A stretch of 64,000 bases of DNA, taken from contig JBAOIG010000003.1 of NCBI GenBank assembly GCA_037045155.1, positions 1,362,632 to 1,426,631 of the forward strand. Reading direction: 5' to 3'. The translations under genes and the position numbers were made by a program. The stretch is from Thermomicrobiales bacterium. Lineage in GTDB: Bacteria; Chloroflexota; Chloroflexia; Thermomicrobiales; CFX8. Positions 37,595-46,977 of this stretch are shown one piece after another (position 1 is the stretch's first letter; the number at the start of each line of letters is the position of its first letter). Under the pieces are notes generated by a model. That model made no database searches. It was not told the DNA's origin and worked only from the letters and a program-made list of their open reading frames with translations.

Positions 37595-38254
37595 ATGATC
37601 AAACGAGAAGAAAGTCGCCATGATCTGGCGTTCCTGGCCGGCGTCGTCGTCGGCGCAATCTCCGGCGCGCTTGCCGCGCTGGCGCTGACACCGATGTCTG
37701 GCGCCCAGACACGCGAGAAGCTGAAGGATACAACCAGCAACCTGACGCCGGTTCGGGAGAAGGTCGCCGAATCAGCCAGCCACGCTGTCGCGACGAGCAA
37801 GGAGAAGTCAGCCGGCTTCACCGCCGCCGCCAGTCAGGCCCTGGTCACTGGCAAGGAAAAGGCCGCCGACGCAGCCAGCCACGCCGTCGCGACGAGCAAG
37901 GAGATGGCCGCCAGCGCCACAGCCGCCGCCGGCCAGGCCATGGCCACCGGCAAGGAAAAGGCCGCCGACGCCACGACCGCCGCTAGTCAGGCCCTGGCCA
38001 CCGGCAAGGAAAAGGCCGCCGACGCAGCCAGCCACGCCGTCGCAACGAGCAAGGAGATGGCTGCCAGCGCCACAGCCGCCGCCGGCCAGGCAGTCGCCAC
38101 CGGCAAGGACAAAGCCGCGGAGGTGGCAGCGAGATCACCGCTGCCAGTCGGCCAGAAGGAAGCCGAGCAGGACGTGGTCGTGCGCGAGGACATCGCCACG
38201 CATGCCCCTGAGCCGGACGGCGCCGCCAAGCCCGGGGACACGGAAGACGCCTAG
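37595..38254 (+). CDS. YtxH-domain protein with LEA-like repeats
   Basis: This 219-aa protein starts with a YtxH-type membrane segment (LAFLAGVVVGAISGALAALALTPMSG, then TREKLK). About 130 residues of Ala/Lys-rich repeats follow, such as GKEKAADAASHAVATSKEM, giving predicted amphipathic helices like those of late-embryogenesis-abundant or stress proteins. A DNA repeat of about 150 bases underlies it (37836 onward against 37986 onward). The tail is acidic. YtxH proteins are membrane-associated general stress proteins of unknown mechanism. The ATG follows a GAAAGGG stretch. A second, very short YtxH-like protein lies at 40055. Confidence 0.82.
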   Translation: MIKREESRHDLAFLAGVVVGAISGALAALALTPMSGAQTREKLKDTTSNLTPVREKVAESASHAVATSKEKSAGFTAAASQALVTGKEKAADAASHAVATSKEMAASATAAAGQAMATGKEKAADATTAASQALATGKEKAADAASHAVATSKEMAASATAAAGQAVATGKDKAAEVAARSPLPVGQKEAEQDVVVREDIATHAPEPDGAAKPGDTEDA

Positions 38255-38333
38255 CGCGGGCACACGCACGCCGGCCGACCTCATGAGCCGTCCGCAGCGA
38301 CTATGGCAGGGTACAGGCCAACCCCTGCACCCT

Positions 38334-38422
38334 GCCATCCCGAGCGCACGCGCGAGAGATCTCCCCTTGTGATTGACTGCATCGAGCGAGGAGAGATTCT
38401 TCGGCTGCGGCCTCAGAATGAC
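38334..38422. repeat. single hairpin core repeat
   Basis: GCCATCCCGAGC opens and CCTCAGAATGAC closes an 89-bp copy of the dispersed hairpin family. Neither the IS630-like ends nor the AT-rich palindromes are seen around it. The remaining bases of the 38255-38477 gap hold no supported gene. Confidence 0.8.
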
Positions 38423-38540
38423 AAAGGGTGAAGAGTGGCGATCAAGGTTGACACGATCACTGCGGACGACTACTCATTAGTCGACCGTAGTGGATGTGTC
38501 AGGCTGGCAGCTTCCTATTTCTCTGTCATTCTTCGCTCCG

Positions 38541-38748
38541 CTCAGTGCATCGACTAGCATGATGTGTCAGGTTGGCAGGCTCCCCGCATCTTGTCATCCT
38601 GAGCCGCAGCGAAGGATCTCTCCTGTGTCTGAATGCATCGAGCCATGGGGAGATGCTTCGCTGCCGGGCGCCGCTTTGCGCAGAGCATGGCCAGGGTAAT
38701 TGTCGAAGGCATATCGACGTGACACATCATGCTAGTCGGAGCACTCAG
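38541..38748. mobile_element. 208-bp MITE with perfect 18-bp inverted repeats
   Basis: CGACTAGCATGATGTGTC at 38551-38568 is repeated as an exact reverse complement at 38721-38738. Outer bases CTCAGTGC and GCACTCAG extend the pairing. Inside is a hairpin core (from 38593) whose right arm carries CCGGGCGCCGC. The inverted repeat shares the core CGACTAGCATGA with the IS630-type element 3 bases away, so trans-mobilisation by that transposase is likely. No coding capacity. Confidence 0.82.
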
Positions 38749-38750
38749 TA

Positions 38751-39992
38751 CAGCGACTAGCATGAAGTGACTTGTTGGCACAGAACTGGCTGATGGGATG
38801 CAACGCAGTTGTGTGCACCAGCGGGAGGGTCTGGCATGAGTAATAAGCAACACGTGGTACGGCTGACGGCAGCGGAACGAACGGAATTGCGCCAGCTCAT
38901 TGAGACAGGGTCCGCCCATGCCAGGCGCCTTAAACGCGCCCGCATCCTGCTCAAAGCCGATGCCAGTATCGCCGGACCACGGTGGACCGATGTCCAGATT
39001 GCGGAGGCACTGGAATGCAGTCCCCGGACGGTCGCGCGACTCCGGGAACGATGCTGTCGTGAGGGTCTGGCCGCCAGTCTGGGGCGACGTCCCTCGACAC
39101 GGGTCTATCGGCGACGCTTTGATGGCGCAGCGGAAGCCCGGCTGACCACGCTTGCTTGTAGTCCTGCACCAGCGGGTGCTGCCCGCTGGACGCTGCGCTT
39201 GCTGGCCGATACCGTGGTGGAGCAGGAGATTGTCCCCCAGGTGTGCCCGGAGACGGTCCGCATGACACTTAAAAAAACGTCCTCAAGCCGTGGCTGAAAC
39301 GCAGCTGGTGTCTGTCCGGGAAGCCTGATGCGGGATTCGTCGCAGCCATGGAAGATGTGCTCGACGTCTATGCTCGACCGATCGACCCACTGCGTCCACT
39401 AGTCTGCTTTGACGAGAGTGGCAAAGCACTCCGGGGCGATGTCCGTCCCAGTCAGCCAGCTGGACCCGGTCACGCGCTGCGGGAAGATCCGGCCTATATC
39501 CGCCACGGCAGTGCCAACCTCTTTCTCTGGTGTGCGCCCCATCTTGGACAGCGAGGCATCACCGTCACCGAGCGGCGCACCCGGGTCGACTGGGCCGTCG
39601 CCATGCGCCATCTCGTCGATGAGGTCTTCCCGACGGCGGAGCGGATCGTGGTGGTGCTCGACAATCTCAACATCCATGCCGACCACTCACTCTATGCGGC
39701 GTTCCCGCCCCGGGAGGCAAAGCGCATTCGCGACAAGCTGGAACTGCATTACACCCCCAAGCATGCTTCGTGGCTGAACATCGCCGAACTGGAGTTTAGT
39801 GCGCTGGTGCGCCAATGTCTGGATCAGCGCATCCCCACGCCGACGGACTTGCAGCAGGCGGTTGATGCCTGGACAACCCGGCGCAACAGCCGCGCCAAAC
39901 CGGTGCAATGGCACTTCATGGTGGAGCACGCACGCATCAAATTGCGCCGGCTGTATCCGGTCCCTGAACTGGACACTTCATGCTAGTCGCTG
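38751..39992 (+). mobile_element. complete IS630-family insertion sequence, 1242 bp
   Basis: The ends CAGCGACTAGCATGAAGTG and its exact complement form 19-bp terminal inverted repeats, with one further matched base after a mismatch. A TA dinucleotide flanks each side (38749-38750 and 39993-39994), the target duplication expected for IS630/Tc1-mariner elements. It carries one transposase gene read through a slippery A-run. Both ends and the gene look intact, so it may still be active. Confidence 0.93.
38836..39986 (+). CDS. IS630-family transposase, programmed -1 frameshift
   Basis: The first frame encodes the helix-turn-helix part (VRLTAAERTELRQLIETG, DVQIAEALECSPRTVARLRER) and ends at 39297. 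At the A7 run 39271-39277 a -1 slip gives LKKNVLKPWLK and continues into the DDE catalytic domain: VCFDES (first Asp), VVLDNLNIH (second Asp), WLNIAELEFS (Glu). The joined protein is about 383 aa, normal for this IS630 subgroup. The A-run slip is known in this group and should not be read as decay. GGGAGGG precedes the ATG. The stop TAG lies within the right terminal repeat. Confidence 0.92.
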
Positions 39993-40054
39993 TACTCAGA
40001 ATGACAGAACCACTGCGGTCGACTACTCATCGTGACAATGGAAGGACCCCCCTC

Positions 40055-40186
40055 ATGCTCGGCCGAGTCCGGACGGCACTGAAGTTCTTCACGGTCTGCC
40101 TCGCGGCCGGAGTGATCCTCGCTCCGCGTAGCGGCGCAGACACACGAGGCCGGTTCCGCGCCTGGGTGAGACGCGAGCATCGCTGA
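40055..40186 (+). CDS. very short YtxH-like membrane protein, 43 aa
   Basis: MLGRVRTALKFFTVCLAAGVILAP is followed by RSGADTRGRFRAWV: one membrane helix and then the SGxxTR motif typical of YtxH proteins. GGAAGG sits about 9 bases before the ATG. It lies between the IS region and the rhomboid gene, about 35 bases before the latter, and may be cotranscribed with it. Confidence 0.55.
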   Translation: MLGRVRTALKFFTVCLAAGVILAPRSGADTRGRFRAWVRREHR

Positions 40187-40222
40187 CCTGGTCGATCGGG
40201 GCTGCGCGATAACGGAACGTCT

Positions 40223-40936
40223 GTGATCCCCATTGGCGACGACAATCGGGCGCGACGCCGGTCGCCGGTCGTCGTCATCGCGCTGATCCTCCTCAACGCC
40301 GCCGTCTTCATCTACGAGCTGTCGCTGCAGCGGCAGGGAAGCGATGTCCTCGGCCACTTCATCTACTCGTGGGGCGCAGTGCCGATCGAGCTGCTTCACC
40401 TGCGCGATTATCCTCCGACGATCCCGCTGCCGATCTGGGTTACCGGGCTTACCTCGATGTTCATCCACGGTGGCTGGCTGCACCTGCTCGGCAACATGCT
40501 CTTTCTCTGGGTCTTCGGCGACAATGTCGAGGACAATATGGGCCATGCGCGGTTTGCGGTGTTCTACCTGCTCTCCGGCATCGGCGCTGTTGCCCTCCAG
40601 ATGCTGATCGACCCCAGCTCGGCCCAGCCGATGATCGGCGCCAGCGGCGCGATCTCGGGCGTGCTGGCCGCCTACCTCGTGCTCTTTCCCAGAGGTCGCA
40701 TCCGGGTGCTTATCTGGCTGGGGTTCTTCGTCACGATCATCTCGCTACCCGCGCTGATCGTCATCGGCTTCTGGATCGCGCTGCAATTCATCAGCGGGCT
40801 CGCCTCGGTCGGGCCGGACACCACGCAGACCGGCGGGATCGCCTACTTCGCGCACATCGGCGGCTTCCTGACGGGGCTCGTGGCCGTCTTCTTCTTCCGC
40901 CGTCAACCCCGGCGTCGCCTCGCGCGTTCGCGCTAG
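40223..40936 (+). CDS. rhomboid-family intramembrane serine protease
   Basis: This 237-aa polytopic protein has HGGWLHLLGNMLFLWVFG after the L1 loop (His and Asn of the oxyanion region), the catalytic serine in MIGASGAISGVLAAY, and the catalytic histidine in YFAHIGGFLTGL. It cleaves membrane proteins within or next to their helices; substrates cannot be predicted. Start is GTG, with GGAACG ahead of it. Convergent with the propeller-protein gene. Confidence 0.92.
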   Translation: MIPIGDDNRARRRSPVVVIALILLNAAVFIYELSLQRQGSDVLGHFIYSWGAVPIELLHLRDYPPTIPLPIWVTGLTSMFIHGGWLHLLGNMLFLWVFGDNVEDNMGHARFAVFYLLSGIGAVALQMLIDPSSAQPMIGASGAISGVLAAYLVLFPRGRIRVLIWLGFFVTIISLPALIVIGFWIALQFISGLASVGPDTTQTGGIAYFAHIGGFLTGLVAVFFFRRQPRRRLARSR

Positions 40937-40951
40937 TAGGCGACCAGAAGC

Positions 40952-42766
40952 TCAGCGCGATGGGCGAATAACGTAGAGCGCGTCTCGGCCGGCATCCAGG
41001 ACGTAGAGCGAGCCGTCCAGGCCGGACGCGGCAGCCACTGGCCGGTCGAAGCCGGACGCGAACTCGACAACCGCGCCGGCCGGCACAGCCAGACGAGGCT
41101 GATCCGCCGGCAGCAGCCGCACCAGCCGCGCGCCAGAGTCCCCATCGCGCACCACCGCAAGGATGTCGCTAGCTGTCGCGCCCGCCGTCCCGTCGGCTCG
41201 GTAGAGCATCAGCCTGACGACCGACGCATTCGCGCCGAGAGACGACAGATCGATCCTGGCGGTCACATCACCCGTCGCGGGGTCGAAGCTCGACAACTGG
41301 CGGTCTGCCCCGACGAACCAGACGCTGCCGTCCGGCGCGACCAGCATCGGCCCCGAGCCACCTGGCAGATCCTCGGCCCGCAGGAGGTCGCCCTTGCCAT
41401 CGATGATGCGCAGAAGGCGTGCGGCGTCGGCAGCTTCCGGGGTGCCGCCTGGCGAGAGCGGCCGGCCCAGCACGACGACGCTCGCCTCCGGCCCTGCGCC
41501 CAATGCGACTGTCGGCCGGCTCATCGCGCCACTGACGACCGGCGAGCTCTGGTTCGGCCGGCCATCGAGACGCGCGTCCTCGTAGCGATAGACACCGCGA
41601 TCGTCAGCGATATACAGCGACGTGCCAGACCACGCAAGCGCGATCGGATTCACGAGGTGATCGACAAACGGTTCGGCAGCCACGCTCCCGGATCGCGGAT
41701 CGTAGAGATCCACCCGCCCACCGGAACGCAGGAGCGCCACCCGACCGTCCGGCCCGACAGCAATATCAACGACGTCGGTCACGTTCACATCGAGCCGCTC
41801 GGATTTGAACCCGTCAGGCGTTGTCAGCCCCTTCAGGTCTCCGCCCGGCAGGAGCTGCGAGAACGAGGAGCGCGTGGGAGCGGCCGGCGCGGCCGGCGTC
41901 AGCTCGGCGGAATAGCGCCACTGGTAATAGTGACGGCCAGCGCTAGTGACCGTGAAGCGCTCACCCTCGGGGAGACCGGGCGTGTAGACGATCGCACGCC
42001 GCTCGAAGAGCTGGACGAGGCTGAGCCCGATCGGCCCCTTGCCCGAATCAATCCAGTACGGCTCACTGATCGGACGCCCGACTGCCTCCAGCGGCGAGAG
42101 CGCGCCAAGCGGCGCGGCCGCCAGCCAGCCATCCGTGATCGCTGGAACATTATGTCCAGTTTGTGGGTCGTAACGGCCGAGGATCACTCGCTCGGGTCCG
42201 ATCTGCTCCGTCGCGCCGGACGACGTCATCCAGGCGTCAACCTCGGCGCCGGTGCGATCCGCGGTATGCGAGCGGGCATCATCGGCGAAGTTGGCGTAGG
42301 TCACCTGGTCGGCGGGGAGGCCGGGCATCGCGCTGAAGATCGGCACAGCGGCTGGCGCGACCTGGACGAACGCATCGTAGCCAACCTGGACGTTGCCAGT
42401 TGCCATCTCACGAACCAGGAGGCCGACTGTTACCCGGCTGGCGCCATCTTCTGCTTCGGTCGCGAGCTCCATCCGGCCACGCTCGAAGTACTCGACCAGC
42501 CTCCGATTCCCGGGCGCGCCAGTGAATGGCTCGACGATCGAGACGATCGGCCCCTGCCCCCAGAGCAACGCTCGGCCCTGCGTCCCAGTGCGCTGGAAAT
42601 AGCGAGTGAATGCCGGATCAGCGAAGGTGGACGGCTGGGTCGATTGAATCGGCATCAACGACACCGCCACAACCACACCAACCGCCAGCAGGAGAATACG
42701 CAGCACGACGCGCCCAACACGAAGCTTCGACGATAGCCGGCCACCCCGACGGGGCCAACAGTACAA
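40952..42766 (-). CDS. membrane-anchored beta-propeller-like protein of unknown function
   Basis: This 604-aa protein has an N-terminal signal-anchor (VVLRILLLAVGVVVAVSLMP). A domain of about 250 residues follows (TRYFQRTGTQGRALLWGQGP, LPEGERFTVTSAGRHYYQWRYS), similar to N-terminal regions of extracellular proteins common in Chloroflexi. The rest holds repeated VAxxPDGRVALL / LYVLDAGRDALYV blades typical of NHL/SMP-30-like propellers. The bulk is expected outside the membrane. No catalytic motif recognised, and no operon partners. Confidence 0.7.
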   Translation of the reverse strand: MYCWPRRGGRLSSKLRVGRVVLRILLLAVGVVVAVSLMPIQSTQPSTFADPAFTRYFQRTGTQGRALLWGQGPIVSIVEPFTGAPGNRRLVEYFERGRMELATEAEDGASRVTVGLLVREMATGNVQVGYDAFVQVAPAAVPIFSAMPGLPADQVTYANFADDARSHTADRTGAEVDAWMTSSGATEQIGPERVILGRYDPQTGHNVPAITDGWLAAAPLGALSPLEAVGRPISEPYWIDSGKGPIGLSLVQLFERRAIVYTPGLPEGERFTVTSAGRHYYQWRYSAELTPAAPAAPTRSSFSQLLPGGDLKGLTTPDGFKSERLDVNVTDVVDIAVGPDGRVALLRSGGRVDLYDPRSGSVAAEPFVDHLVNPIALAWSGTSLYIADDRGVYRYEDARLDGRPNQSSPVVSGAMSRPTVALGAGPEASVVVLGRPLSPGGTPEAADAARLLRIIDGKGDLLRAEDLPGGSGPMLVAPDGSVWFVGADRQLSSFDPATGDVTARIDLSSLGANASVVRLMLYRADGTAGATASDILAVVRDGDSGARLVRLLPADQPRLAVPAGAVVEFASGFDRPVAAASGLDGSLYVLDAGRDALYVIRPSR

Positions 42767-42934
42767 CGAACGACACCGCTATCGGTTATGCCCTCGGCCC
42801 GGTGAGGCGGCTCGGCGCCCTCTTCCTGTCCAATGGTACAGCACGTCCCTGACCCTCTGTGCGATGGTCTTGCCCACTGTCAGGCACCATAATGAATGAG
42901 TGAGCAGTCCCTCGAAGCAGCTCAATGAGGCCGG

Positions 42935-45697
42935 ATGTCGCCGCGGCACGCGCCGAGGCCGAATGCCAGGGTTCGCAGACAGATGCACGATCGTATGTTG
43001 GAACACGAGTCAGCTCGCGACACCACAGCCCTGCGCGCGCGGCTGCCAGATGTTCGCGATGCCTGGCGGCGGCTGCTCGTCGAACGCTGCGGATTCGGGA
43101 CTACCCTGCCGGACGATCTCCTGATCGACTTTCTCGAGACGCTTGCCGTGTTCGTCGCCAACCCCGACCCGGCCATCCCGATCCGCCTCGCAGCCGAATG
43201 GCGCGAGATGGTATCGCTCAGCGTCGAGGGGGTGGCAGCAACAGCAAGCGCCATCGGCCTGGTCGGAGAGGCATTGCGCGACGGGCTCGATGGCGACGCC
43301 ACGCCGGAACCAGCCCCCGCCCACCACGACATCTCGACCCTGCTGTCGTCGTTCACCACAGCATTCTCCGGCGCGCTCATGACGTCCGGCGAGTTTCAGT
43401 GCAGCGAGTCCTACTGGTATGGAGTGTCGTGCCGGCTGACGCAGGAACGCGAGCGACGGATCACGCAGCTGGCGATCCTCAACGACGTCTCGACTGCGTT
43501 AGCTTCGACACTATCGCTCGACCAGCTGGCGACGATCATCCACGAGCAATGCGGACGGCTCTTCGACGCGACGAACTTCTACATCGCGACGCTCGATGGC
43601 GACTCCGACGAGATGAATATCATCTATCACCACTTCGGCGGGCAGCGAGTCTCCGGCGATGGGTTCGATACGGTGAGGATCGGTCTGACCCGTCTCGTCA
43701 TCGAGCTCGGCGAGCCGGTCGTGTTCGACGATTATGTTGCCGCCTGCAACGAACGCGGCATCGAGGTTCCCCCGCATATCGACCGGCAGAAGACCTGGGC
43801 GTGGATCGGGGTGCCGATCGTTGCTGACGACCTGACGATCGGCCTGCTGGCGATGCTCACCGACCAACGCGTCTTCACCCGCGATGACGCCACGTTGCTG
43901 GCGGCCGTCGCTCGCCAGGCCGGCGCAGCCATCCAGAACGCCCGCCTCTACCAGGCGCAGATCATCCAGGCCAACCAGCTCATCGTCATCAACCGGATCG
44001 CCCGGGCGTTCGCGACCATCCGCGACCCACGGCAGCTCGCCGCAGAGGCCGCCCGACGTATCCAGGATGCCTTCGGCTACGGCGTCGTCATGATCTTCCA
44101 GACCAATCGGAGCGACGATCGGCTCGTGCTGAAGACGCTTGCCGGAATCGAAGGCGCCGATAACCTGGTTGGATTCAGCCTCCCACTCGACGAACGAGGC
44201 ATCGTCGGTCGCGCCGCCGCGACCCGCCAACCGGTCGTCGTCGCCGACGTCCACATCGACGACGACTTCATCACCAGCCCGTGGACGGCGCACATCCGCT
44301 CCGAGATCGCCGTCCCGCTCTTGCGCGAGGAGCGCCTCCTGGGCGTGCTCAACGTCGAATCTCCGGAGGTGGACGCGTTCTCGGAGCAGGATGTCAGCCT
44401 GCTGACGACGATCGCGGATCAGCTCGCGATTGCGCTGGAGAACGCCGAGCTACTGCGAGAGGAGCAGAAGCGCCGGGCTGAGGTCTCGTTGATCCTCAAC
44501 GCCTCGCAGGCAGCCAACTCCTCGCTGGTTCTCGATGACGTCCTGCAGCGCGTGGCCGGCGGCATCGCCGACGCGACCGGCCTGGCCTCCTGCGTCATCT
44601 ATCTGTTCGATGAGGATCGCAAACGGCTGCTGCCGTCGGCGTTCATCTCCCGCGATGGATCCAGGCTAGACACGGCAAGGATCAGCCAGGTTGCGCCGAG
44701 CGCGGAGTCGTCCCAACTGCTCAGGCAGATCACGATGGACGCTCGTGAGCCGTGCGCGCTGGAGATGCTGAGCTGCCACGTCGACGACGATCTGGCCCGG
44801 GTTCTCTGCGCCAGCGCCGTGCTGGCGGTGCCCTTCCTGGTTCGCGACGAATGTCTCGGCTTCGCGCTGGTCGTCTCGCACGACGACGCCTACCACTTCT
44901 CGAACCATCAGCTGCGGGTCGCCTTCGGGATCGCAGATTCGGCGGCGCTGGCGTTGGAGAACGCGCGGCTCTATGCCCGCTCGCGCTCGCTCGGCATGGC
45001 CGAAGAGCGCATCCGTGTCGCCCGTGACATCCACGACGGCATCGCGCAGGGGCTGACCGCTATATCGCTCCATCTCGAAGCGAGCGAGCAGATCTTCGAC
45101 AGCAAGCCCGAGAAGGCGCAAGCCGGGCTGCGCCGCGCGCTCGAGCTGACACGCGACAACCTTGAGGACGCGCGCCGATCGGTTCTCGATCTTCGCGCCA
45201 GCGCCCTGCAGGAGTTGACGCTGGCCGACGCGCTCCAGCACCGGCTGACCCAGTTCGCGAAGGAGGGCGCCAGCCGGCCGGTCCGCACATCGTTCACCTC
45301 AGAGAGTTCGGGAGGTCGAGCCTCCTCGCGGCTGGAGCTGAGCCTCTACCGGATCTGCGAAGAGGCGCTCGACAATGTTGCGCGCCATGCCGGGGCAACT
45401 CATGTCGATGTTGCTCTCCGCCGCGTCGGAGACACCATCGTTCTGCAGATCGCCGACAATGGCTGCGGTTTCGACGTCGACGAGGTAACGCACAACTGCA
45501 AGCCCGGTGGAAAGTTCGGGCTGATCGCCATCCGCGAACGGGTCCGGCTACTCCATGGAACACTTGACATCGATTCAACCAGCGCTGGCACAACATTGCG
45601 CGTCGCAGCGCCGTTCGAGGGCCAGTGGCGCAGAGAGTCGACAGCGACGTCAACCACGACGTCTTCCATGACAAGTGACCGGGTACTCAATGCGTAG
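42935..45697 (+). CDS. GAF-domain sensor histidine kinase (NarL/DegS type)
   Basis: This protein of about 920 aa has an N-terminal helical region of about 160 residues and then three GAF domains (about 190-340, 365-510 and 535-680). HisKA_3 follows with EERIRVARDIHDGIAQGL (phosphoacceptor His in RDIHDG), then an HATPase_c domain with EALDNVARHAGATHV (N box), IADNGCGF (G1) and GGKFGLIAIRERV (G2). No membrane segment is seen, so it senses a cytoplasmic small molecule, redox or light-like signal. The response regulator follows 46 bases downstream. The start is uncertain between 42935 and the ATG at 42983. Confidence 0.92.
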   Translation: MSPRHAPRPNARVRRQMHDRMLEHESARDTTALRARLPDVRDAWRRLLVERCGFGTTLPDDLLIDFLETLAVFVANPDPAIPIRLAAEWREMVSLSVEGVAATASAIGLVGEALRDGLDGDATPEPAPAHHDISTLLSSFTTAFSGALMTSGEFQCSESYWYGVSCRLTQERERRITQLAILNDVSTALASTLSLDQLATIIHEQCGRLFDATNFYIATLDGDSDEMNIIYHHFGGQRVSGDGFDTVRIGLTRLVIELGEPVVFDDYVAACNERGIEVPPHIDRQKTWAWIGVPIVADDLTIGLLAMLTDQRVFTRDDATLLAAVARQAGAAIQNARLYQAQIIQANQLIVINRIARAFATIRDPRQLAAEAARRIQDAFGYGVVMIFQTNRSDDRLVLKTLAGIEGADNLVGFSLPLDERGIVGRAAATRQPVVVADVHIDDDFITSPWTAHIRSEIAVPLLREERLLGVLNVESPEVDAFSEQDVSLLTTIADQLAIALENAELLREEQKRRAEVSLILNASQAANSSLVLDDVLQRVAGGIADATGLASCVIYLFDEDRKRLLPSAFISRDGSRLDTARISQVAPSAESSQLLRQITMDAREPCALEMLSCHVDDDLARVLCASAVLAVPFLVRDECLGFALVVSHDDAYHFSNHQLRVAFGIADSAALALENARLYARSRSLGMAEERIRVARDIHDGIAQGLTAISLHLEASEQIFDSKPEKAQAGLRRALELTRDNLEDARRSVLDLRASALQELTLADALQHRLTQFAKEGASRPVRTSFTSESSGGRASSRLELSLYRICEEALDNVARHAGATHVDVALRRVGDTIVLQIADNGCGFDVDEVTHNCKPGGKFGLIAIRERVRLLHGTLDIDSTSAGTTLRVAAPFEGQWRRESTATSTTTSSMTSDRVLNA

Positions 45698-45743
45698 CAC
45701 GGCGCCTGCTCATCGCGCTGGGCCGCTGGAGGGGACGCATCGC

Positions 45744-46382
45744 ATGATCGACATCCTCGTCATCGACGACCACCCGATCGTTCGCGAGGGACTCGTGGCG
45801 ATACTCGAAGCCCAGCAGGACTTCAACGTCATCGCCGAAGGCAACGACGGCGCCGAGGCTGTCACGCTCTATCGACGGCTGCAGCCCGACATCGTCCTGA
45901 TGGACCTCCAGATGCCCGGCGCCGATGGCGTGCTGGCGATCCAGCAGATAAGGGAGAGCGATCCCGAGGCGAAGATCGTCGTTCTGACCGCCTACGATAC
46001 CGATGAGCGCATTCTGCAGGCTGTCCAGGCCGGCGTGCGCGGCTATTTGCTGAAGGGCGCGCCGCGCGATGAGATTTTCCGCGCCATCCGTGTCGTCCAC
46101 ATGGGCGGCTCGTTGCTGGAGCCTGTCGTGGCCGGCAAGCTGCTCAACCATGTCGGCGGCATCATGCGCGGCGAGACCCGCGAGGAGGAGCTGACCTCTC
46201 GCGAGCTCGACGTGCTCCGACTGATGGCCCACGGGCTGCGGAACAAGGAGATTGCTGCCGAGCTGCTGATCACCGAGCGAACCGTCAAGTTCCACGCCAA
46301 CTCGATCTACCAGAAGCTCGATGTCAGTGGGCGCACCGAAGCCGTGTCCCGGGCCATCCAGCGCGGCCTCGTCAGGGTCTGA
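45744..46382 (+). CDS. NarL/FixJ-family response regulator
   Basis: This 212-aa regulator has a receiver domain with the acidic pair in VIDDHP, phosphoacceptor Asp54 in VLMDLQMPG, the switch Thr in VVLTAYD and Lys in YLLKGAP. The LuxR-type helix-turn-helix is LTSRELDVLRLMAHGLRNKEIAAEL with TERTVKFHANSIYQKL. It is the clear partner of the kinase just upstream. The ATG at 45744 is chosen for GGAGGGGA about 10 bases ahead; in-frame codons further up lie in the kinase's tail. Targets unknown. Confidence 0.93.
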   Translation: MIDILVIDDHPIVREGLVAILEAQQDFNVIAEGNDGAEAVTLYRRLQPDIVLMDLQMPGADGVLAIQQIRESDPEAKIVVLTAYDTDERILQAVQAGVRGYLLKGAPRDEIFRAIRVVHMGGSLLEPVVAGKLLNHVGGIMRGETREEELTSRELDVLRLMAHGLRNKEIAAELLITERTVKFHANSIYQKLDVSGRTEAVSRAIQRGLVRV

Positions 46383-46510
46383 TTCCAAGCTCGCCTGTGA
46401 CACAATTCGGCATGATGACCCAACCGGAGGGCGCGGATTCCCCCGTCTGACATCAGCTTCCGGCCGCCTGGCGTCCCTGTCTCCATGCGGACCCTGGAAC
46501 GACGCCGAGG

Positions 46511-46975
46511 ATGGACGCGATGCTCGACGATATCTCGAGGATCTACACCCGGGACATCATCGACACTGGCAAGCAGGTCCACTTCGTCATCCTGCTGTCA
46601 TTCCTCATCGCCTTCATCATCGTGCGTGTGATCACCCACCGGATCCGGCGCAGCTCCGGCTCGCATATCCATAACATCTCAGCCCGCGGCGTCCATATCC
46701 ACCACCTCGTCTGGGGCATCCTGCTGCTCCTCGTCACCGGATACGTGGCGATCGCGTTTGACCCGGCGCGTGGCCACAAGCTTCTCGCGATACTCTATGG
46801 CATCGGCGCGGCCCTCACGCTCGACGAGTTCGCACTCTGGCTGGACCTCCGAGACGTCTACTGGGCGAAAGAGGGGCGAACCTCGATCGACGCCGTCGTC
46901 ATCACCACTGTGATCCTGACGATGGCCGTCCTCGGCACCCAGTTCTGGATCGACATCGCCCGCCACATCGCCTGA
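46511..46975 (+). CDS. conserved integral membrane protein of unknown function
   Basis: This 154-aa protein has about four membrane helices, a His-rich loop RGVHIHHLVWG and the segment LTLDEFALWLDLRDVYW, a pattern seen in an uncharacterised family in actinobacteria and Chloroflexi. The paired histidines and acidic residues could bind metal or haem; that is speculation. It follows the two-component genes by 128 bases in the same direction. Confidence 0.75.
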   Translation: MDAMLDDISRIYTRDIIDTGKQVHFVILLSFLIAFIIVRVITHRIRRSSGSHIHNISARGVHIHHLVWGILLLLVTGYVAIAFDPARGHKLLAILYGIGAALTLDEFALWLDLRDVYWAKEGRTSIDAVVITTVILTMAVLGTQFWIDIARHIA

Positions 46976-46977
46976 CG

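Larger units (their letters stand above)
38478..40025. mobile_element. outer MITE-like element interrupted by a second MITE and an IS630-type IS
   Basis: The ends form an inverted repeat of 24 bp with 21 matches: TAGTCGACCG(T/C)AGTGG at 38478-38501 and its complement at 40002-40025. Next inward come TCTGTCATTCT on the left and AGAATGACAGA on the right, which pair with each other. The interior is split by the element at 38541 and the IS at 38751, giving a layered insertion history. Confidence 0.6.

Noticed and set aside
39271..39297. IS630 transposase read as a pseudogene
   Set aside because: The break is at an A7 slippery run known in this IS group, and both halves are complete with intact DDE residues.
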